From positions 42,481 through 106,480 of the forward strand of contig JAHISP010000052.1 in NCBI GenBank assembly GCA_018818165.1: DNA of 64,000 nt, read 5' to 3'. The notes beneath the pieces were generated by a model that did no database searches, had not been told where the DNA came from, and was given only the letters and a program-made list of their open reading frames with translations. Below, piece after piece: positions 18,353-28,256 of this stretch (positions within the stretch are counted from its first letter, which is position 1; each line of letters starts with the position of its first letter). The DNA is from Bacteroidota bacterium (GTDB taxonomy: Bacteria > Bacteroidota > Ignavibacteria > Ignavibacteriales > Melioribacteraceae). Position numbers and translations under genes: made by a program.

Positions 18353-19117
18353 TTAACCAAATAATTTATCTATTTCATCTTGAGAAGTGGAACTTTTTAT
18401 TATTTCATCTACCTCAATTTGCGAAGATTGTTGTTTAATATAGCTTGCATTCATATCAAAATTAGTATCTGTTGGTACAATAATGTCATGCGAGCTATCA
18501 ACCTGTGTTATTTGATCTTCCGATAGTTCAAACATAAGCGAAGCTAATCTTTTTTGTACTGATACAATTAAATGGTTAACAGCTGATAATTGTTGTGTAG
18601 TTATATCTTGAACTTGAAGTGCAATAGCAATATTAGTTGAATCCATCTGAATATTTTCAAGGAATTTATCCGCTTTTTGCTTTAATTCATTAAGAAACAT
18701 TTTTTCAGATAATTGCTTAACTAGTTCAACTCCTTTCGGGTTATCAGAAACTAGTTCCGCTAATTCAGATAAAATATTTTTACTTTCCAACTCATTTTGC
18801 ACAACTGAATTTAAAACATTTGATATCTCAGAAGTATTTGCAGAAATAGTATCAGTTAAATCCAATATTTCTGTTGTTGCCATTTCTGTAGCGTTTGTTA
18901 CATCAGTAATATGATCGGTAGCTTTAGGAATTTTGGCATTACTTTCTGCTATTGAACTATTTATGTGTACTAACAAAGGCGACATTTCATGTATGAAATC
19001 TACTAATTTTTGAATGCCTGGAACAATCTTTTCACCAATAGAAAATAATGTTTTCAGTTCTTTAAGTTTTGAACCTAATAATTCTAAATCTCTTTTTTCA
19101 CTAATAACATTTTCCAT
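18353..19117 (-). CDS. cheZ: CheZ-type CheY-P phosphatase (divergent)
   Basis: A 254-residue helical protein with the CheZ active-site pattern QDITTQQ, matching the D-x-x-x-Q of the E. coli QDLTGQ motif, at about residue 170. It ends in an amphipathic acidic peptide (STSQDEIDKLFG) like the CheY-tethering C-terminus of CheZ. The N-terminal 130 residues form a long helical region. It overlaps cheY by one base and precedes cheA by 12 bases. CheZ is best known from proteobacteria; the call rests on the active-site motif, tail and context. Confidence 0.75.
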   Translation of the reverse strand: MENVISEKRDLELLGSKLKELKTLFSIGEKIVPGIQKLVDFIHEMSPLLVHINSSIAESNAKIPKATDHITDVTNATEMATTEILDLTDTISANTSEISNVLNSVVQNELESKNILSELAELVSDNPKGVELVKQLSEKMFLNELKQKADKFLENIQMDSTNIAIALQVQDITTQQLSAVNHLIVSVQKRLASLMFELSEDQITQVDSSHDIIVPTDTNFDMNASYIKQQSSQIEVDEIIKSSTSQDEIDKLFG

Positions 19118-19494
19118 TATCGGCTCGCTAAAATTTGTTCAATTTTTTCTTTTAATATTTGGGGTGTAAAAGGCTTAATTACATAATTATTAACCTTTGC
19201 ATGCAAGGCTTCCATAATATCATCCTTAACCCCTCTTGTTGTAACCATTAAAATTGGTATTGTGCTATATTTTGGATGCGCACGGATACTTTTCACCAAA
19301 TCTAAACCAGAAACATTTGGCATATTCCAATCGGTAATTACAAAAGTAATAGAATCGTCAGAGTTCAATACGTCTATTGCTTCCTTTCCATCACTAGCCT
19401 CCAAAAATTGCGAATAACCCAAACCCTTTAAGGAATTTACAACAATTCTTCTCATTGTGACCGAGTCGTCAACCACTAAAAATTTTAAATCCAT
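19117..19494 (-). CDS. cheY: Chemotaxis response regulator CheY
   Basis: Single-domain receiver of 125 residues that carries the signal to the motor switch. Acidic pocket D9/D10, phospho-acceptor D55 (FVITDWNMPNVSG), conserved T in MVTTRG and K in YVIKPF, all as in CheY. Overlaps cheZ by one base, which fits a CheY-CheZ pair. Confidence 0.93.
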   Translation of the reverse strand: MDLKFLVVDDSVTMRRIVVNSLKGLGYSQFLEASDGKEAIDVLNSDDSITFVITDWNMPNVSGLDLVKSIRAHPKYSTIPILMVTTRGVKDDIMEALHAKVNNYVIKPFTPQILKEKIEQILASR

Positions 19495-19503
19495 TTTATC
19501 TCC

Positions 19504-19869
19504 TTAACTTAAATATTTTGATACTTCATAATTAATTTTTTTGGGATCAAATGGTTTTACAAGATAGGAATTTGCCCCAATGCTTAATCCCCGTTCAATA
19601 TCTTTTTCGCTACCCAAAGAGCTTAAAATAATAATTGGAACTTCATCGTATGCACTATTTTCTCTTACCGACTTAATCAGTTCAAATCCGTCAACATTTG
19701 GCATATTCAAATCAGTAATAATTAAATCAGCATTAATTGATGGCAATTTTTCTAACGCTTCCATACCATCTGTTGCAGATACAATTTTGAAACCTTTTGC
19801 AGCTAACGAAAAAGTTACAAATTTTCTAATAGTTGGCGAGTCATCAGCAACTAAAATAACTTTTTTCAT
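19504..19869 (-). CDS. Second single-domain CheY-like response regulator
   Basis: A 121-residue receiver. I take ATG 19869, which has AAGGAG upstream; a GTG three codons earlier would overlap cheR. Phospho-acceptor is the Asp in LIITDLNMPNVDGF, switch residues S (IILSSLGS) and K (YLVKPF) are present. It probably acts as an alternative CheY or a phosphate sink; which of the two binds FliM cannot be told from sequence. Confidence 0.88.
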   Translation of the reverse strand: MKKVILVADDSPTIRKFVTFSLAAKGFKIVSATDGMEALEKLPSINADLIITDLNMPNVDGFELIKSVRENSAYDEVPIIILSSLGSEKDIERGLSIGANSYLVKPFDPKKINYEVSKYLS

Positions 19870-19874
19870 CAATT

Positions 19875-20801
19875 TCACTCCTTTTTATAACTAATAGTTT
19901 TGGGAAAACTTTCAAGCTTAAATGCTTTTGAAATACCGTGTAAAGTTTCCGCATAGCCAATAAATAAATACCCTCCTCTATTTAAGGAGTTGTAAAGATG
20001 CGAAACAACTTTAATTTTTGATTTTGTATCAAAGTAAATAAGAACATTTGCACAAAAAACAATATCAAAATATGTCATACTTCGCATTTTAATATCATCA
20101 TATAAATTTAAGAATGAAAACTTGACCATATTTTTTAATTTGGGATCAATTATATAATTCATTCCATCAACAGTAAAATATTTTTTCAAAAAGAATGCTG
20201 GAGTATTTCTTATTGCATATTCCTTATAAACACCATTTTTAGCTCTTTCTAAAACATCTTCATTAATATCTGTTCCAACAATTTCAAACTCCATATCCGG
20301 ATATTTAGGTTTAACCATATCAGTAATTACCATTGCAACAGAGTAGGCTTCTTCTCCAGAAGAACTTGCAGCGCTCCATATTCTAATCTTTTTTTGCCCA
20401 AGTTTTCTTTTAGCTTCAATGGTTTCTGAAAATATCTTAGATGTAAGTGCGTCTAATTGGGGTTGATTTCTAAAAAAGAAGGTTTCATTAATTGTAATTG
20501 CTTCATATAAATATCTTCTTTCACTTCTAGCTTGAGGATTAAATTTTAAGAATTTTAAATATTCTTCAAACGAGTTTAATTTTAGATAATTTATTCTTTT
20601 TAGCAATCTACTTTCTAATAAATATTTTTTGTTATCCTGAAAATATATTCCACAAAGTTCATAAATATAGGTTCTCCAAACTTCAAAACTTGCTGTGCTT
20701 AATACAATTTTTGAATTTAATGAATTTGCCGTGCTTAATGGACTAGAAGCGCTTTTAAGTACAAATGCTTTAGATGGACCGTTATTTGCGAATTCTGACA
20801 T
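19875..20801 (-). CDS. cheR: Chemotaxis protein methyltransferase CheR
   Basis: SAM-dependent methylation of receptor glutamates. The 308-residue protein has the CheR N-terminal helical domain, the ITINETFFFR motif, the SAM-binding RIWSAASSSGEEAYSVAM motif and FDIVFCANVLIYFD. About 30 extra polar residues precede the usual start. No TPR extension or receptor-tethering signal is visible. Confidence 0.94.
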   Translation of the reverse strand: MSEFANNGPSKAFVLKSASSPLSTANSLNSKIVLSTASFEVWRTYIYELCGIYFQDNKKYLLESRLLKRINYLKLNSFEEYLKFLKFNPQARSERRYLYEAITINETFFFRNQPQLDALTSKIFSETIEAKRKLGQKKIRIWSAASSSGEEAYSVAMVITDMVKPKYPDMEFEIVGTDINEDVLERAKNGVYKEYAIRNTPAFFLKKYFTVDGMNYIIDPKLKNMVKFSFLNLYDDIKMRSMTYFDIVFCANVLIYFDTKSKIKVVSHLYNSLNRGGYLFIGYAETLHGISKAFKLESFPKTISYKKE

Positions 20802-20804
20802 CTG

Positions 20805-22187
20805 CTATATCCTTGTTTTTTTATCATCCAGTAATGATAAGGCTCTTTCCCTAACCATTTCATCGGAATCATCAGCTAATTTTTTTAATAAATCAATCGC
20901 TTGTGGTTCATTAACTTCACTTAATAATTCAATTAGCTTTAATCTGTTCCAAACATTATCATCGTTAATAATTTTGTCTGCAAAAAGCAAAGCATCTTTT
21001 GGGTTGATTTGGAATAATAACTCTGCTGCTGTCATTCTTACTTCTTCATCTGGGTTATCAATTAATTCGCTTAGTGTATTTAGAAACTCTAACTGATTCG
21101 TATCCGATAATGGTTCAAAATCAAATTCTTCACTAATTAAACTTATTTCTTTATACAGAATTAGTAATTTCTTTGTGTTTTCACCTTTATTAATAATTCT
21201 ATCTAAAATTAGATTACGCGATATTTGGTATGTTTGAATAAATTTATCTTTTAACATTTCATCTAATTCTTCAAGAGTTCCATATATAGAAACAAATGCT
21301 TCTATAATCTCTTTGTTTTCGTAATTATACAGAAGTTTTACTGCTGATAATACAGTATCCTCGTCATTTTCTTCTAGCGCTTTAAGAATTACGAGTTTTA
21401 ATTCATCGCTCAATTCAATTTCAAATCCAAGATTACTTAATAACTGTTCTGATGATTTTACAATGGGACCAACAAGTGATAACTCAGTTTGTTGAAGTTC
21501 TTCAAGTAAAAAGCCAAGAGATTCTGCATCACCAACTCTACCAAGACTTTCAATAATAGTATATTTAGTTAAAATATCTTGGTCATTATAAACCTTCATA
21601 AAGTGATTAACAGCTTCTTTATTCCCAATTTTCCCTAAAGCCTCCATTACTGTTGGAGTTAAAATTTCTTCTACATCATTTTTCAAAAGTTCTAGAAGTA
21701 CTGGAACAGCTTCTTCTGCTTTAATATTACCTAATGCTTCAGCACAAGCTAGTATTACATTTTCGTCTTTATTGGTTTTTAAAACTTCAATAATTTTTTC
21801 AGTTGGTTCAGGGCTTCCAATCCAACCAAGAATATCTATAATAAACTTTTCATCGTCGCTATTCCCTTTTCCAAGTTCTTCCATTAGTGCTGGTATTGAA
21901 TAATCACCATTCTTTAATAGAACTTCGCCTGCCATATTTCTAATACTAATATCATCTGAAAAACAATAACGAACAATATAACTTGGAACTTGTGGATATG
22001 GCTGAAGTGTAAAAAGCATGGATGCTGCATCTCTAACACCCTTATCTGGATCTGCGAAAAGTTTTGCTACAATTTCTATAAGTTCATCATCTAAATCGTA
22101 AGACAAAAGAGCTTCTAAAGCATGCTTTCTTTCAGTTGCGCTATTTGATTCTAGTTTTAAGCGAAAATCATTTTCTAAATCACTCAT
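20805..22187 (-). CDS. HEAT-repeat protein in the chemotaxis operon
   Basis: A 460-residue helical solenoid made of HEAT-like units (for example AVPVLLELLKNDVEEILTPT, EALGKIGNKEAVNHFMKV, EVRMTAAELLFQINPKDALL). It is acidic and has no signal peptide or membrane helix. It lies 3 bases before cheR and about 80 bases after cheW, so it is very likely co-expressed with the chemotaxis genes. HEAT solenoids are protein-binding scaffolds; a role organising the receptor array or an auxiliary regulator is inferred from context only. Confidence 0.85.
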   Translation of the reverse strand: MSDLENDFRLKLESNSATERKHALEALLSYDLDDELIEIVAKLFADPDKGVRDAASMLFTLQPYPQVPSYIVRYCFSDDISIRNMAGEVLLKNGDYSIPALMEELGKGNSDDEKFIIDILGWIGSPEPTEKIIEVLKTNKDENVILACAEALGNIKAEEAVPVLLELLKNDVEEILTPTVMEALGKIGNKEAVNHFMKVYNDQDILTKYTIIESLGRVGDAESLGFLLEELQQTELSLVGPIVKSSEQLLSNLGFEIELSDELKLVILKALEENDEDTVLSAVKLLYNYENKEIIEAFVSIYGTLEELDEMLKDKFIQTYQISRNLILDRIINKGENTKKLLILYKEISLISEEFDFEPLSDTNQLEFLNTLSELIDNPDEEVRMTAAELLFQINPKDALLFADKIINDDNVWNRLKLIELLSEVNEPQAIDLLKKLADDSDEMVRERALSLLDDKKTRI

Positions 22188-22268
22188 TTTTTTATCTGCT
22201 TTAATTAAAAATTATTATAATTATAATCGAATACTTTAGAAGTTTTTAAAGCCTCTAAAATATTTATT

Positions 22269-22763
22269 TTACTTTGAGGCAACTGCGTTAAGCTCTTTTA
22301 ATTCATCATTTGCTAATGTTTTCTCTAAATCTAAAAGAATTATTAATCTGTCTTCAAGTTTTGCTACCGCTGTAATATATTCAGAATCTAAGCCAGATAC
22401 TAATTCTGGTGGCTTCTCGGTAATATCCGTTGAAATTCTTAATACTTCTTGAACTTCATCAACAATAAAACCAATAGTTTTTTCATTTATTTCCACTACT
22501 ATTATTCGTGTACTTTTGTTGGTTTCAATTACGGGCATCCTAAGACGTTTTCGCAAATGAACAATAGGAATAATTCTTCCGCGCAAGTTTATTACACCGG
22601 CAATATAATCAGAGGCATTAGGTACTGTAGTGATATCAATTACTTTAATTATTTCGTGTACAGCTAGAATATTAATTCCAAACTCTTCATTTCCTATTTT
22701 AAAGCCAACCAATTGTAGTATTTCAGAAGTCTCATGTTTATCTTCTTTTAATAAATCAGCCAC
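22269..22763 (-). CDS. cheW: Chemotaxis coupling protein CheW
   Basis: Links receptors to CheA. The 164-residue product is a single CheW domain (LQLVGFKIGNEEFGINILAV, DYIAGVINLRGRIIPIVHLR, TIGFIVDEVQEVLRI) with short extensions. It follows the receptor gene by 21 bases. Confidence 0.95.
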   Translation of the reverse strand: MADLLKEDKHETSEILQLVGFKIGNEEFGINILAVHEIIKVIDITTVPNASDYIAGVINLRGRIIPIVHLRKRLRMPVIETNKSTRIIVVEINEKTIGFIVDEVQEVLRISTDITEKPPELVSGLDSEYITAVAKLEDRLIILLDLEKTLANDELKELNAVASK

Positions 22764-22784
22764 TGTTTACTCCATGTTTAATTA

Positions 22785-24860
22785 TTAACTAATCAATTTT
22801 CTATTATTATGAGGATTAAAAGTTCTTTTATCTTCAGAATCTATAAACTTAAACGAACTAATTAATTGTTCTAAGTGTTCGGTTAATCTTTGTAGTTCTT
22901 CTGATGATCTGGCTATTTGTTCAATACCCTGAGCACTTTCTTGGGTTACATTTGCAATTGCTTCAATGTTTGTGCTAATTTGTTCTGCCGAACTTGATTG
23001 TTCCTCGCTTGCTCTGGCAACTTGTTCGGATATTGAAGTTACATTTCCTGCGCCTGTAATTATTGTTTCAAGCATTTGTCCAGCCTTTGTTACAAGTTCT
23101 TTACCTTTGGCAACTTCAACAGAACCTTCCTTAATTGATGTAACAGCTTCAAGAGTATCTTGTTGAATTTGCGAAATCATAACTGTTATTTCTTTTGTTG
23201 CTTTTGTTGTTCTTTCTGCCAAACGGCTTACTTCATCGGCAACAACAGCAAACCCGCGACCATGCTCACCAGCTCTTGCAGCCTCAATGGCAGCGTTTAA
23301 AGCTAACAGATTTGTTTGAGCAGCAATATCATCAATAACTTGAGTTATATCACCAATTTTTTTACTGCTTTCACCAAGTCCATTAACTGTTGTGGCAGAT
23401 TTTTCAACTACTATAGAAATTTTCATCATTCCAGCAATAGTTTCTTCAACTACTTTGCCACCTTCTTTAGCTTTTATACCTTGTTCTTTAGCTGTTTCAG
23501 CCATTTGATTAGCATTTTCTGTATTGTTAATAATGTTTCTTGTCATTTCCTCTACAAAAGAAACGACTTCCGATGCTTGTTGGGATTGTTCTAAACTTCC
23601 GGCAGCCATTTGTTCTGAACTAGATGAAATTTCATCAATAGATTGGGATACTTCTCTTGCACTTTTTGCAACACCGCTAATGGCAGAATGAAGAGAATCT
23701 CTTAATAGGTTAAAATCATTTTGCATTTTTAAGTAGTAACCTTTGTAGTTACCATCAAAGCTTTCTGAAAAATCTCCATTTGCCATTAAAGTTAATACAC
23801 GCGCTGATTCATCCAAAGGTTTAACTATGCCATCAACAATTGAATTTATTCCTTTAATTAAATCCAGCCAAGCACCTTCATACATGGAAGTATTGCCTCT
23901 ATATTCCAAATTACCTTCGGCATTTTCTTTAATAAGAGCATTAGATTCAGAAATTAATTTTTCTAGAATTTCAACTTCTTTATTTATTGCGTGTGCTAAA
24001 GTATCAAATTCAGAAGCAGGATTAACCCTAATTAGGTTACCAACTGCTATTTGCTCAGCAGCATAAATTTTTTCTTTTTGAGCACCTTGTAAGTCTAAGA
24101 GGGATTGGGTTAGTTCACCTATTTCGTCATGAGAGTTGCTTTTTAATTCAATAGAATAATCCCCTATTGCAAATTGTTTTACAATATCCCTTAAGTTATT
24201 AAGTGGTCTTGAAATTGTTGGCGCCAATTTAAATGCAGAAAACAAATAAACAAGAGTTCCCATTAATCCACTAGCAAAAATCCATAAAATTGCATTATTT
24301 ACCGTTTCACCAATTTCGCTATTTAATTGGTTTGATTTTAAAACAAGTCTATTATTTAAAATATCAAATTTACTCTGAATTTCCTTTCCAACCTCTTCGC
24401 CAGAAGTTGTTGCAATAATAGCTGCCATTTCAAAATCTTTCATTACCGATGAACCAATAATTGCATCGCCTACAACCGTTTTATAATTTCCCCAAACACT
24501 TTTTACAACCTTTATATCATTGGTAATTTCTTCAGAATAATTAGATTTAATTAAATTTTCGATGGTGGTATCAATGCGTGTTTTTTTATCACTATATAAC
24601 GCCATATTTTCGTTAAATTTATCTGTAAACCCTTCCATTGAAAGTTGAAGCATTAAAAATTGAATTGATTGAAATTGTGAATAAATTTCTGCTGTCATTT
24701 TTTGTGGTTCAACATACTGTGAAAAGATAGCATCTTTTTTTTCAGATAAGTTTAATACGCCCAATATTCCAGCAACAACAACTATTGTTGAAAATAATCC
24801 AAGAAAAGTTAGACTTCCTTGAATTTTCCTAACAAATTTTAAATCTTTTAATTTTATCAT
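22785..24860 (-). CDS. Methyl-accepting chemotaxis protein
   Basis: Transmembrane chemoreceptor of 691 residues. Membrane helix 1 (about 14-36), a periplasmic four-helix-bundle sensor (about 37-188), membrane helix 2 (about 190-213), a HAMP domain and a second HAMP-like segment, then the cytoplasmic signalling domain with the hairpin tip [20 protein letters not shown] followed by [16 protein letters not shown]. No C-terminal pentapeptide for CheR/CheB tethering. The ligand cannot be predicted. Confidence 0.94.
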   Translation of the reverse strand: MIKLKDLKFVRKIQGSLTFLGLFSTIVVVAGILGVLNLSEKKDAIFSQYVEPQKMTAEIYSQFQSIQFLMLQLSMEGFTDKFNENMALYSDKKTRIDTTIENLIKSNYSEEITNDIKVVKSVWGNYKTVVGDAIIGSSVMKDFEMAAIIATTSGEEVGKEIQSKFDILNNRLVLKSNQLNSEIGETVNNAILWIFASGLMGTLVYLFSAFKLAPTISRPLNNLRDIVKQFAIGDYSIELKSNSHDEIGELTQSLLDLQGAQKEKIYAAEQIAVGNLIRVNPASEFDTLAHAINKEVEILEKLISESNALIKENAEGNLEYRGNTSMYEGAWLDLIKGINSIVDGIVKPLDESARVLTLMANGDFSESFDGNYKGYYLKMQNDFNLLRDSLHSAISGVAKSAREVSQSIDEISSSSEQMAAGSLEQSQQASEVVSFVEEMTRNIINNTENANQMAETAKEQGIKAKEGGKVVEETIAGMMKISIVVEKSATTVNGLGESSKKIGDITQVIDDIAAQTNLLALNAAIEAARAGEHGRGFAVVADEVSRLAERTTKATKEITVMISQIQQDTLEAVTSIKEGSVEVAKGKELVTKAGQMLETIITGAGNVTSISEQVARASEEQSSSAEQISTNIEAIANVTQESAQGIEQIARSSEELQRLTEHLEQLISSFKFIDSEDKRTFNPHNNRKLIS

Positions 24861-24881
24861 TAGTTTCTCATTATTATATAT

Positions 24882-25271
24882 TTAGTTCAGTTTAAAAGTA
24901 ATTGCCATGGTGAGTTTAACTTTTACATTTTGGCCTTTATTTTTACCTGGTGAATATGCTGCTTTTTTTACAGCTGCTAAGGCAACTTCATCACATCCTG
25001 CACCAATGCCTCTAACCAAGTTAACTTCTTCCGCTACACCATTTTCATTTACATTTGCTTGAACATAAACTTTTCCTTCAATACCATTTCTTTTTGCCAT
25101 TTCTGGATATGAAATAGTCTTTATAATTGCAGAAATTCCGCCTACTGGTTCAGGCATTACTTCTGCGAAGGCTAAAAATTGACCATCTTGATTTGTTCCA
25201 CTAGATATACTGCTAGCGAAAGCAACAAGCATAAAAATAGATAAAGCAAAAATTGTTTTTACCGCTTTCAT
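24882..25271 (-). CDS. Secreted TonB C-terminal-domain protein
   Basis: A 129-residue protein with a cleavable-type signal peptide (KTIFALSIFMLVAFASS) followed almost directly by one TonB C-terminal domain (YPEMAKRNGIEGKVYVQANV ... VEEVNLVRGIG). It lacks the membrane anchor and proline-rich spacer of true TonB, so it cannot work as a classical energy transducer. Such stand-alone periplasmic TonB-C domains are frequent in Bacteroidota/Ignavibacteria, function unknown. It sits between the activator gene and the chemoreceptor. Confidence 0.85.
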   Translation of the reverse strand: MKAVKTIFALSIFMLVAFASSISSGTNQDGQFLAFAEVMPEPVGGISAIIKTISYPEMAKRNGIEGKVYVQANVNENGVAEEVNLVRGIGAGCDEVALAAVKKAAYSPGKNKGQNVKVKLTMAITFKLN

Positions 25272-25426
25272 TTCTTTACTTCCTTGTATTTATTTGATTA
25301 ATCACGTGACCTACTATCGATAATTAATCTTGATTCTTTAGAAAAAATAAAGATTTTTTTTGGAGAATTCTGAAGGGCAGAATTGATTAGGACTTTTTGA
25401 TAAACTATTAAGAGTACAACAAGTTG

Positions 25427-26818
25427 TTATCTTATATTTTTAACAACTTCAATATCAAATTGCTCCATTCTGTATCTAAGCTTTGAGCGGGATAAACCAA
25501 GAATTTTTGCAGCTTTCACTTGATTTCCGTCTGTAATTTTAAGAGTTTTAAGTATCAAGTCTTTCAGAACAACTTCCATTTTAATTCCATTTGGAGGTAT
25601 TTCTAAGTTGAACCTTCCAGATTGCGACTCGTTAGATTCAATTTTTTCAACTAGAAAATTAAGATGATAATCCTTAATTGTTTCTTCATCGTTTAAGAGA
25701 ATTACTCTTTCCATAATATTTCTAAGTTCTCTAATATTTCCTTTCCATTCATGACTTCTTAGAATATCAAGAGCTTTTTCATCAATATTATTAACTTTTT
25801 TGTTGAATTTTTTTGCAAACTCAATTAAAAACGAATATGCCAAATAAGGTAAATCTTCTGTTCTTTCTTTAAGTGAAGGCACATAAATATTTGCTACATT
25901 TATTCTGTAGAATAAATCCTCTCTAAAATTACCTTTGGCTACTTCTACTTCTAAATCTCTATTTGTTGCTGCTAAAACTCTTACATCAACTTTAATTTCT
26001 CTTTCGCCCCCAACTCGGTAAAATTTCTTCTCTTGCAGAGCTCTTAAAAGCTTCACTTGCAGGTCCAAAGAAAGTTCTCCTATTTCATCAAGCAAAATAG
26101 TACCGCCATCGGCAAGTTCAAATTTACCAAGTTTCGTTTTTTGTGATGCCCCAGTAAACGCTCCCTTTTCATGTCCAAAAAATTCACTTTCAGCTAATTC
26201 CTTTGGAATAGCTGAGCAGTTTATTTGAATAAAGGCTTTGTCTTTTCGAGGACTTCGTTGATGAATAAATTTGGCAACCATTTCTTTTCCAGTACCGCTT
26301 TCACCACCAATTAATATTGTTGTATCAGAACTTTGTGCAAGTTTTTCAACTGAGTCAATAAGCTTTCGAATTTTTCTTCCTTTACCAAAAAATTCTTTGG
26401 AAAGATAATCTTCTTCAAGCAAGGTATTTAGTTTATTAACTTCCTCTTTAAGCTTAATGTTGCCCATAGCTTTTTCTATAACTAATTGAAGTTGTTCAAG
26501 ATCAATTGGTTTAAGAAGAAAATCCAATGCTCCGCCTTTTATTGCACTAACTGCAATGTTCACATCCGCATAGCCAGTAATCATAATTATTGGGGCATCT
26601 ATTCCCTCATTTTTAATTAATTTTAAAAGTTCTAGTCCATTATGTGTAGTTAAGTATATATCCAATAAAATTAAATCTGGTTCAAAAGTTTTAATGGCAT
26701 GAATAGCTTCGCCGCCATTCATACAAATATCTACTTCATTATCTAAACGGGTTAATGCTTTCTTTAATGATATACAAACTAAATTATCATCATCAATTAC
26801 TAGTATTCGTGGCTTCAT
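25427..26818 (-). CDS. NtrC-family sigma-54-dependent response regulator (FlgR/FleR-like)
   Basis: A 463-residue activator with an N-terminal receiver (phospho-acceptor Asp in [13 protein letters not shown]), an AAA+ sigma-54 interaction domain with Walker [10 protein letters not shown], the GAFTGA loop ([12 protein letters not shown]) and Walker [13 protein letters not shown], and a C-terminal Fis-type helix-turn-helix ([20 protein letters not shown]). It overlaps the histidine kinase gene by 26 bases. With flgM on one side and chemotaxis genes on the other, and a sigma-54 promoter before flgB, it is probably the flagellar class II activator. Confidence 0.93.
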   Translation of the reverse strand: MKPRILVIDDDNLVCISLKKALTRLDNEVDICMNGGEAIHAIKTFEPDLILLDIYLTTHNGLELLKLIKNEGIDAPIIMITGYADVNIAVSAIKGGALDFLLKPIDLEQLQLVIEKAMGNIKLKEEVNKLNTLLEEDYLSKEFFGKGRKIRKLIDSVEKLAQSSDTTILIGGESGTGKEMVAKFIHQRSPRKDKAFIQINCSAIPKELAESEFFGHEKGAFTGASQKTKLGKFELADGGTILLDEIGELSLDLQVKLLRALQEKKFYRVGGEREIKVDVRVLAATNRDLEVEVAKGNFREDLFYRINVANIYVPSLKERTEDLPYLAYSFLIEFAKKFNKKVNNIDEKALDILRSHEWKGNIRELRNIMERVILLNDEETIKDYHLNFLVEKIESNESQSGRFNLEIPPNGIKMEVVLKDLILKTLKITDGNQVKAAKILGLSRSKLRYRMEQFDIEVVKNIR

Positions 26819-27530
26819 ATAATTTTCTCATTCTATTTACATCAAATGTAACCTTAAAAATTGTACCATGTCCTGGTTTACTTTCAAACTCAATTTGAAC
26901 CTCTAGTTCATCTGCTAACATTTTACAGACACTTAGTCCCAGTCCAGTTCCATTTACTTTACTTGTATAAAAATCTTCAAATATTTTAGAAATATTGTCC
27001 TCTGAAATACCAACGCCGCTATCTTTAACAGACCAATGAATTTTTTTATTCCCATTTTCTTCACTTGAGGAAGTTTTAATAATAATATCACCTTTACAAT
27101 CCTTATTGTAAGATTCAATTGCATTGGTAATTAAATTTAATAATATTTGAAGAAGCTTGTTCTTATCGGCATAAATTTGACTTAGACTTTCATCAAATTC
27201 TGTTACAATATTAATGCCATATTTATTAGCTTTAACAGCTAATAAATCAATGGCATTTGATGTAATTTTATTTAGGCTAAAGTGTTCATGCCCATGTGTA
27301 ACAACTCTAGCAAAGGAAAGTAGATTATCAATCATATATTCAATTCTATTTGTAGCTGAAAGACTATCATTCACAGAATCGAGAATATCTTTCGAAAGAT
27401 TGTCTTCCAGTTTAATTAAATCTAAATTTAATTTTATAACTGATAATGGATTGCGTATCTCATGGATTAAACTTGCAGTAAGTTTTCCAATTAATTGCAA
27501 TTTGTTATTTTGTACTTCTCCAGGCAGCAT
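26793..27530 (-). CDS. Cytoplasmic sensor histidine kinase (FlgS-like)
   Basis: A 245-residue kinase with no membrane helix: a HisKA domain (phospho-His in ASLIHEIRNPLSVIKL) and HATPase domain (LLQILLNLITNAIES, DSGVGISEDNISKIFEDFYT, GTGLGLSVCKML). Start is uncertain between ATG 27530 and GTG 27536; neither has a clear ribosome binding site. The lack of an input domain resembles FlgS/FleS, which in other bacteria sense flagellar export-apparatus assembly. Coupled to the downstream activator gene. Confidence 0.9.
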   Translation of the reverse strand: MLPGEVQNNKLQLIGKLTASLIHEIRNPLSVIKLNLDLIKLEDNLSKDILDSVNDSLSATNRIEYMIDNLLSFARVVTHGHEHFSLNKITSNAIDLLAVKANKYGINIVTEFDESLSQIYADKNKLLQILLNLITNAIESYNKDCKGDIIIKTSSSEENGNKKIHWSVKDSGVGISEDNISKIFEDFYTSKVNGTGLGLSVCKMLADELEVQIEFESKPGHGTIFKVTFDVNRMRKLYEATNTSN

Positions 27531-27649
27531 ATGCACTTGATTTCTAAATATTAAAATTGACTTTAATATTTAACCAAATATTAGGAGAGTTTCAAACCAA
27601 TTCTTTAAATATTTTAATTATAAACTACTTTTTAGAATAAAAATATTTA

Positions 27650-27916
27650 TTAAGCCCCACGTAATTCTTTTAAAATGGAGTCTGCAACACTACTAATTAC
27701 TTCACTTTTATTATAAAAGCCATTATTAATGCGCTCTTTAACTAAAGTTAACTTATTAGTATCCGAAATTTCTGAGCTTTTTACTTTAGCTTCATTAGAA
27801 ATTTCCAGTTTGTCATTGTTACTTTTTGAAACCGCTTTTGAATTTTTTACATTCCTTTCCTTTTGCGAATAATCTACCAAGGTAGAAATACCGTTGCCTA
27901 CTTTGTTAACATTCAT
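27650..27916 (-). CDS. flgM: Anti-sigma-28 factor FlgM
   Basis: An 88-residue protein with an unstructured polar N-terminus and the FlgM C-terminal pattern: DKLEISNEAK, then TLVKERINNGFYNKSEVISS ending VADSILKEL. It binds the flagellar sigma factor and is exported once the hook is complete, releasing late gene expression. Its presence implies a sigma-28 gene elsewhere, in agreement with sigma-28-type promoters seen before fliS and a flagellin. Four bases after the chaperone-like gene. Confidence 0.88.
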   Translation of the reverse strand: MNVNKVGNGISTLVDYSQKERNVKNSKAVSKSNNDKLEISNEAKVKSSEISDTNKLTLVKERINNGFYNKSEVISSVADSILKELRGA

Positions 27917-27920
27917 CTTT

Positions 27921-28238
27921 TCACCTACTATATTTTGACAGTTTTCTTTTATTGCTTATGGATTTAAGCTCGCCAGCTATCCTTTTTTGCTCATAAAGTT
28001 TTCCGCCAATTAAACTATCGATTTTATTTTTTATTTGTTTAGTGATAGTATCAAAATATTTTGAACTATCTTCATATTCCCTTCTTGTCAGAATGGATTT
28101 TAAGTTGTTTTTTTTTGCAGTTATACCATCAACCCTATCTTTAAGTTGGGAAACATCATCATCTATGTTCCCCATTTTTTTAAGATAGACTAGTAAATCA
28201 AGCATATTTGCTCTTATTTCCATAATTGCTGGATGCAT
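27921..28238 (-). CDS. FlgN/FliT-like flagellar chaperone
   Basis: A 105-residue, all-helical, charged protein between fliD and flgM. Helix-rich sequence with a basic tail (ISNKRKLSKYSR) similar in character to FlgN. Position after fliS-fliD suggests FliT (FliD chaperone), position before flgM suggests FlgN (FlgK/FlgL chaperone). Sequence alone does not decide between them. Confidence 0.6.
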   Translation of the reverse strand: MHPAIMEIRANMLDLLVYLKKMGNIDDDVSQLKDRVDGITAKKNNLKSILTRREYEDSSKYFDTITKQIKNKIDSLIGGKLYEQKRIAGELKSISNKRKLSKYSR

Positions 28239-28256
28239 TAGATACTCATAATTTAA

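Noticed and set aside
27190..27220. Sigma-54-like sequence TGGCATTAATATTGT inside the kinase gene
   Set aside because: The -12 element is TTGT, it lies within coding sequence, and the downstream activator gene is already coupled to the kinase.
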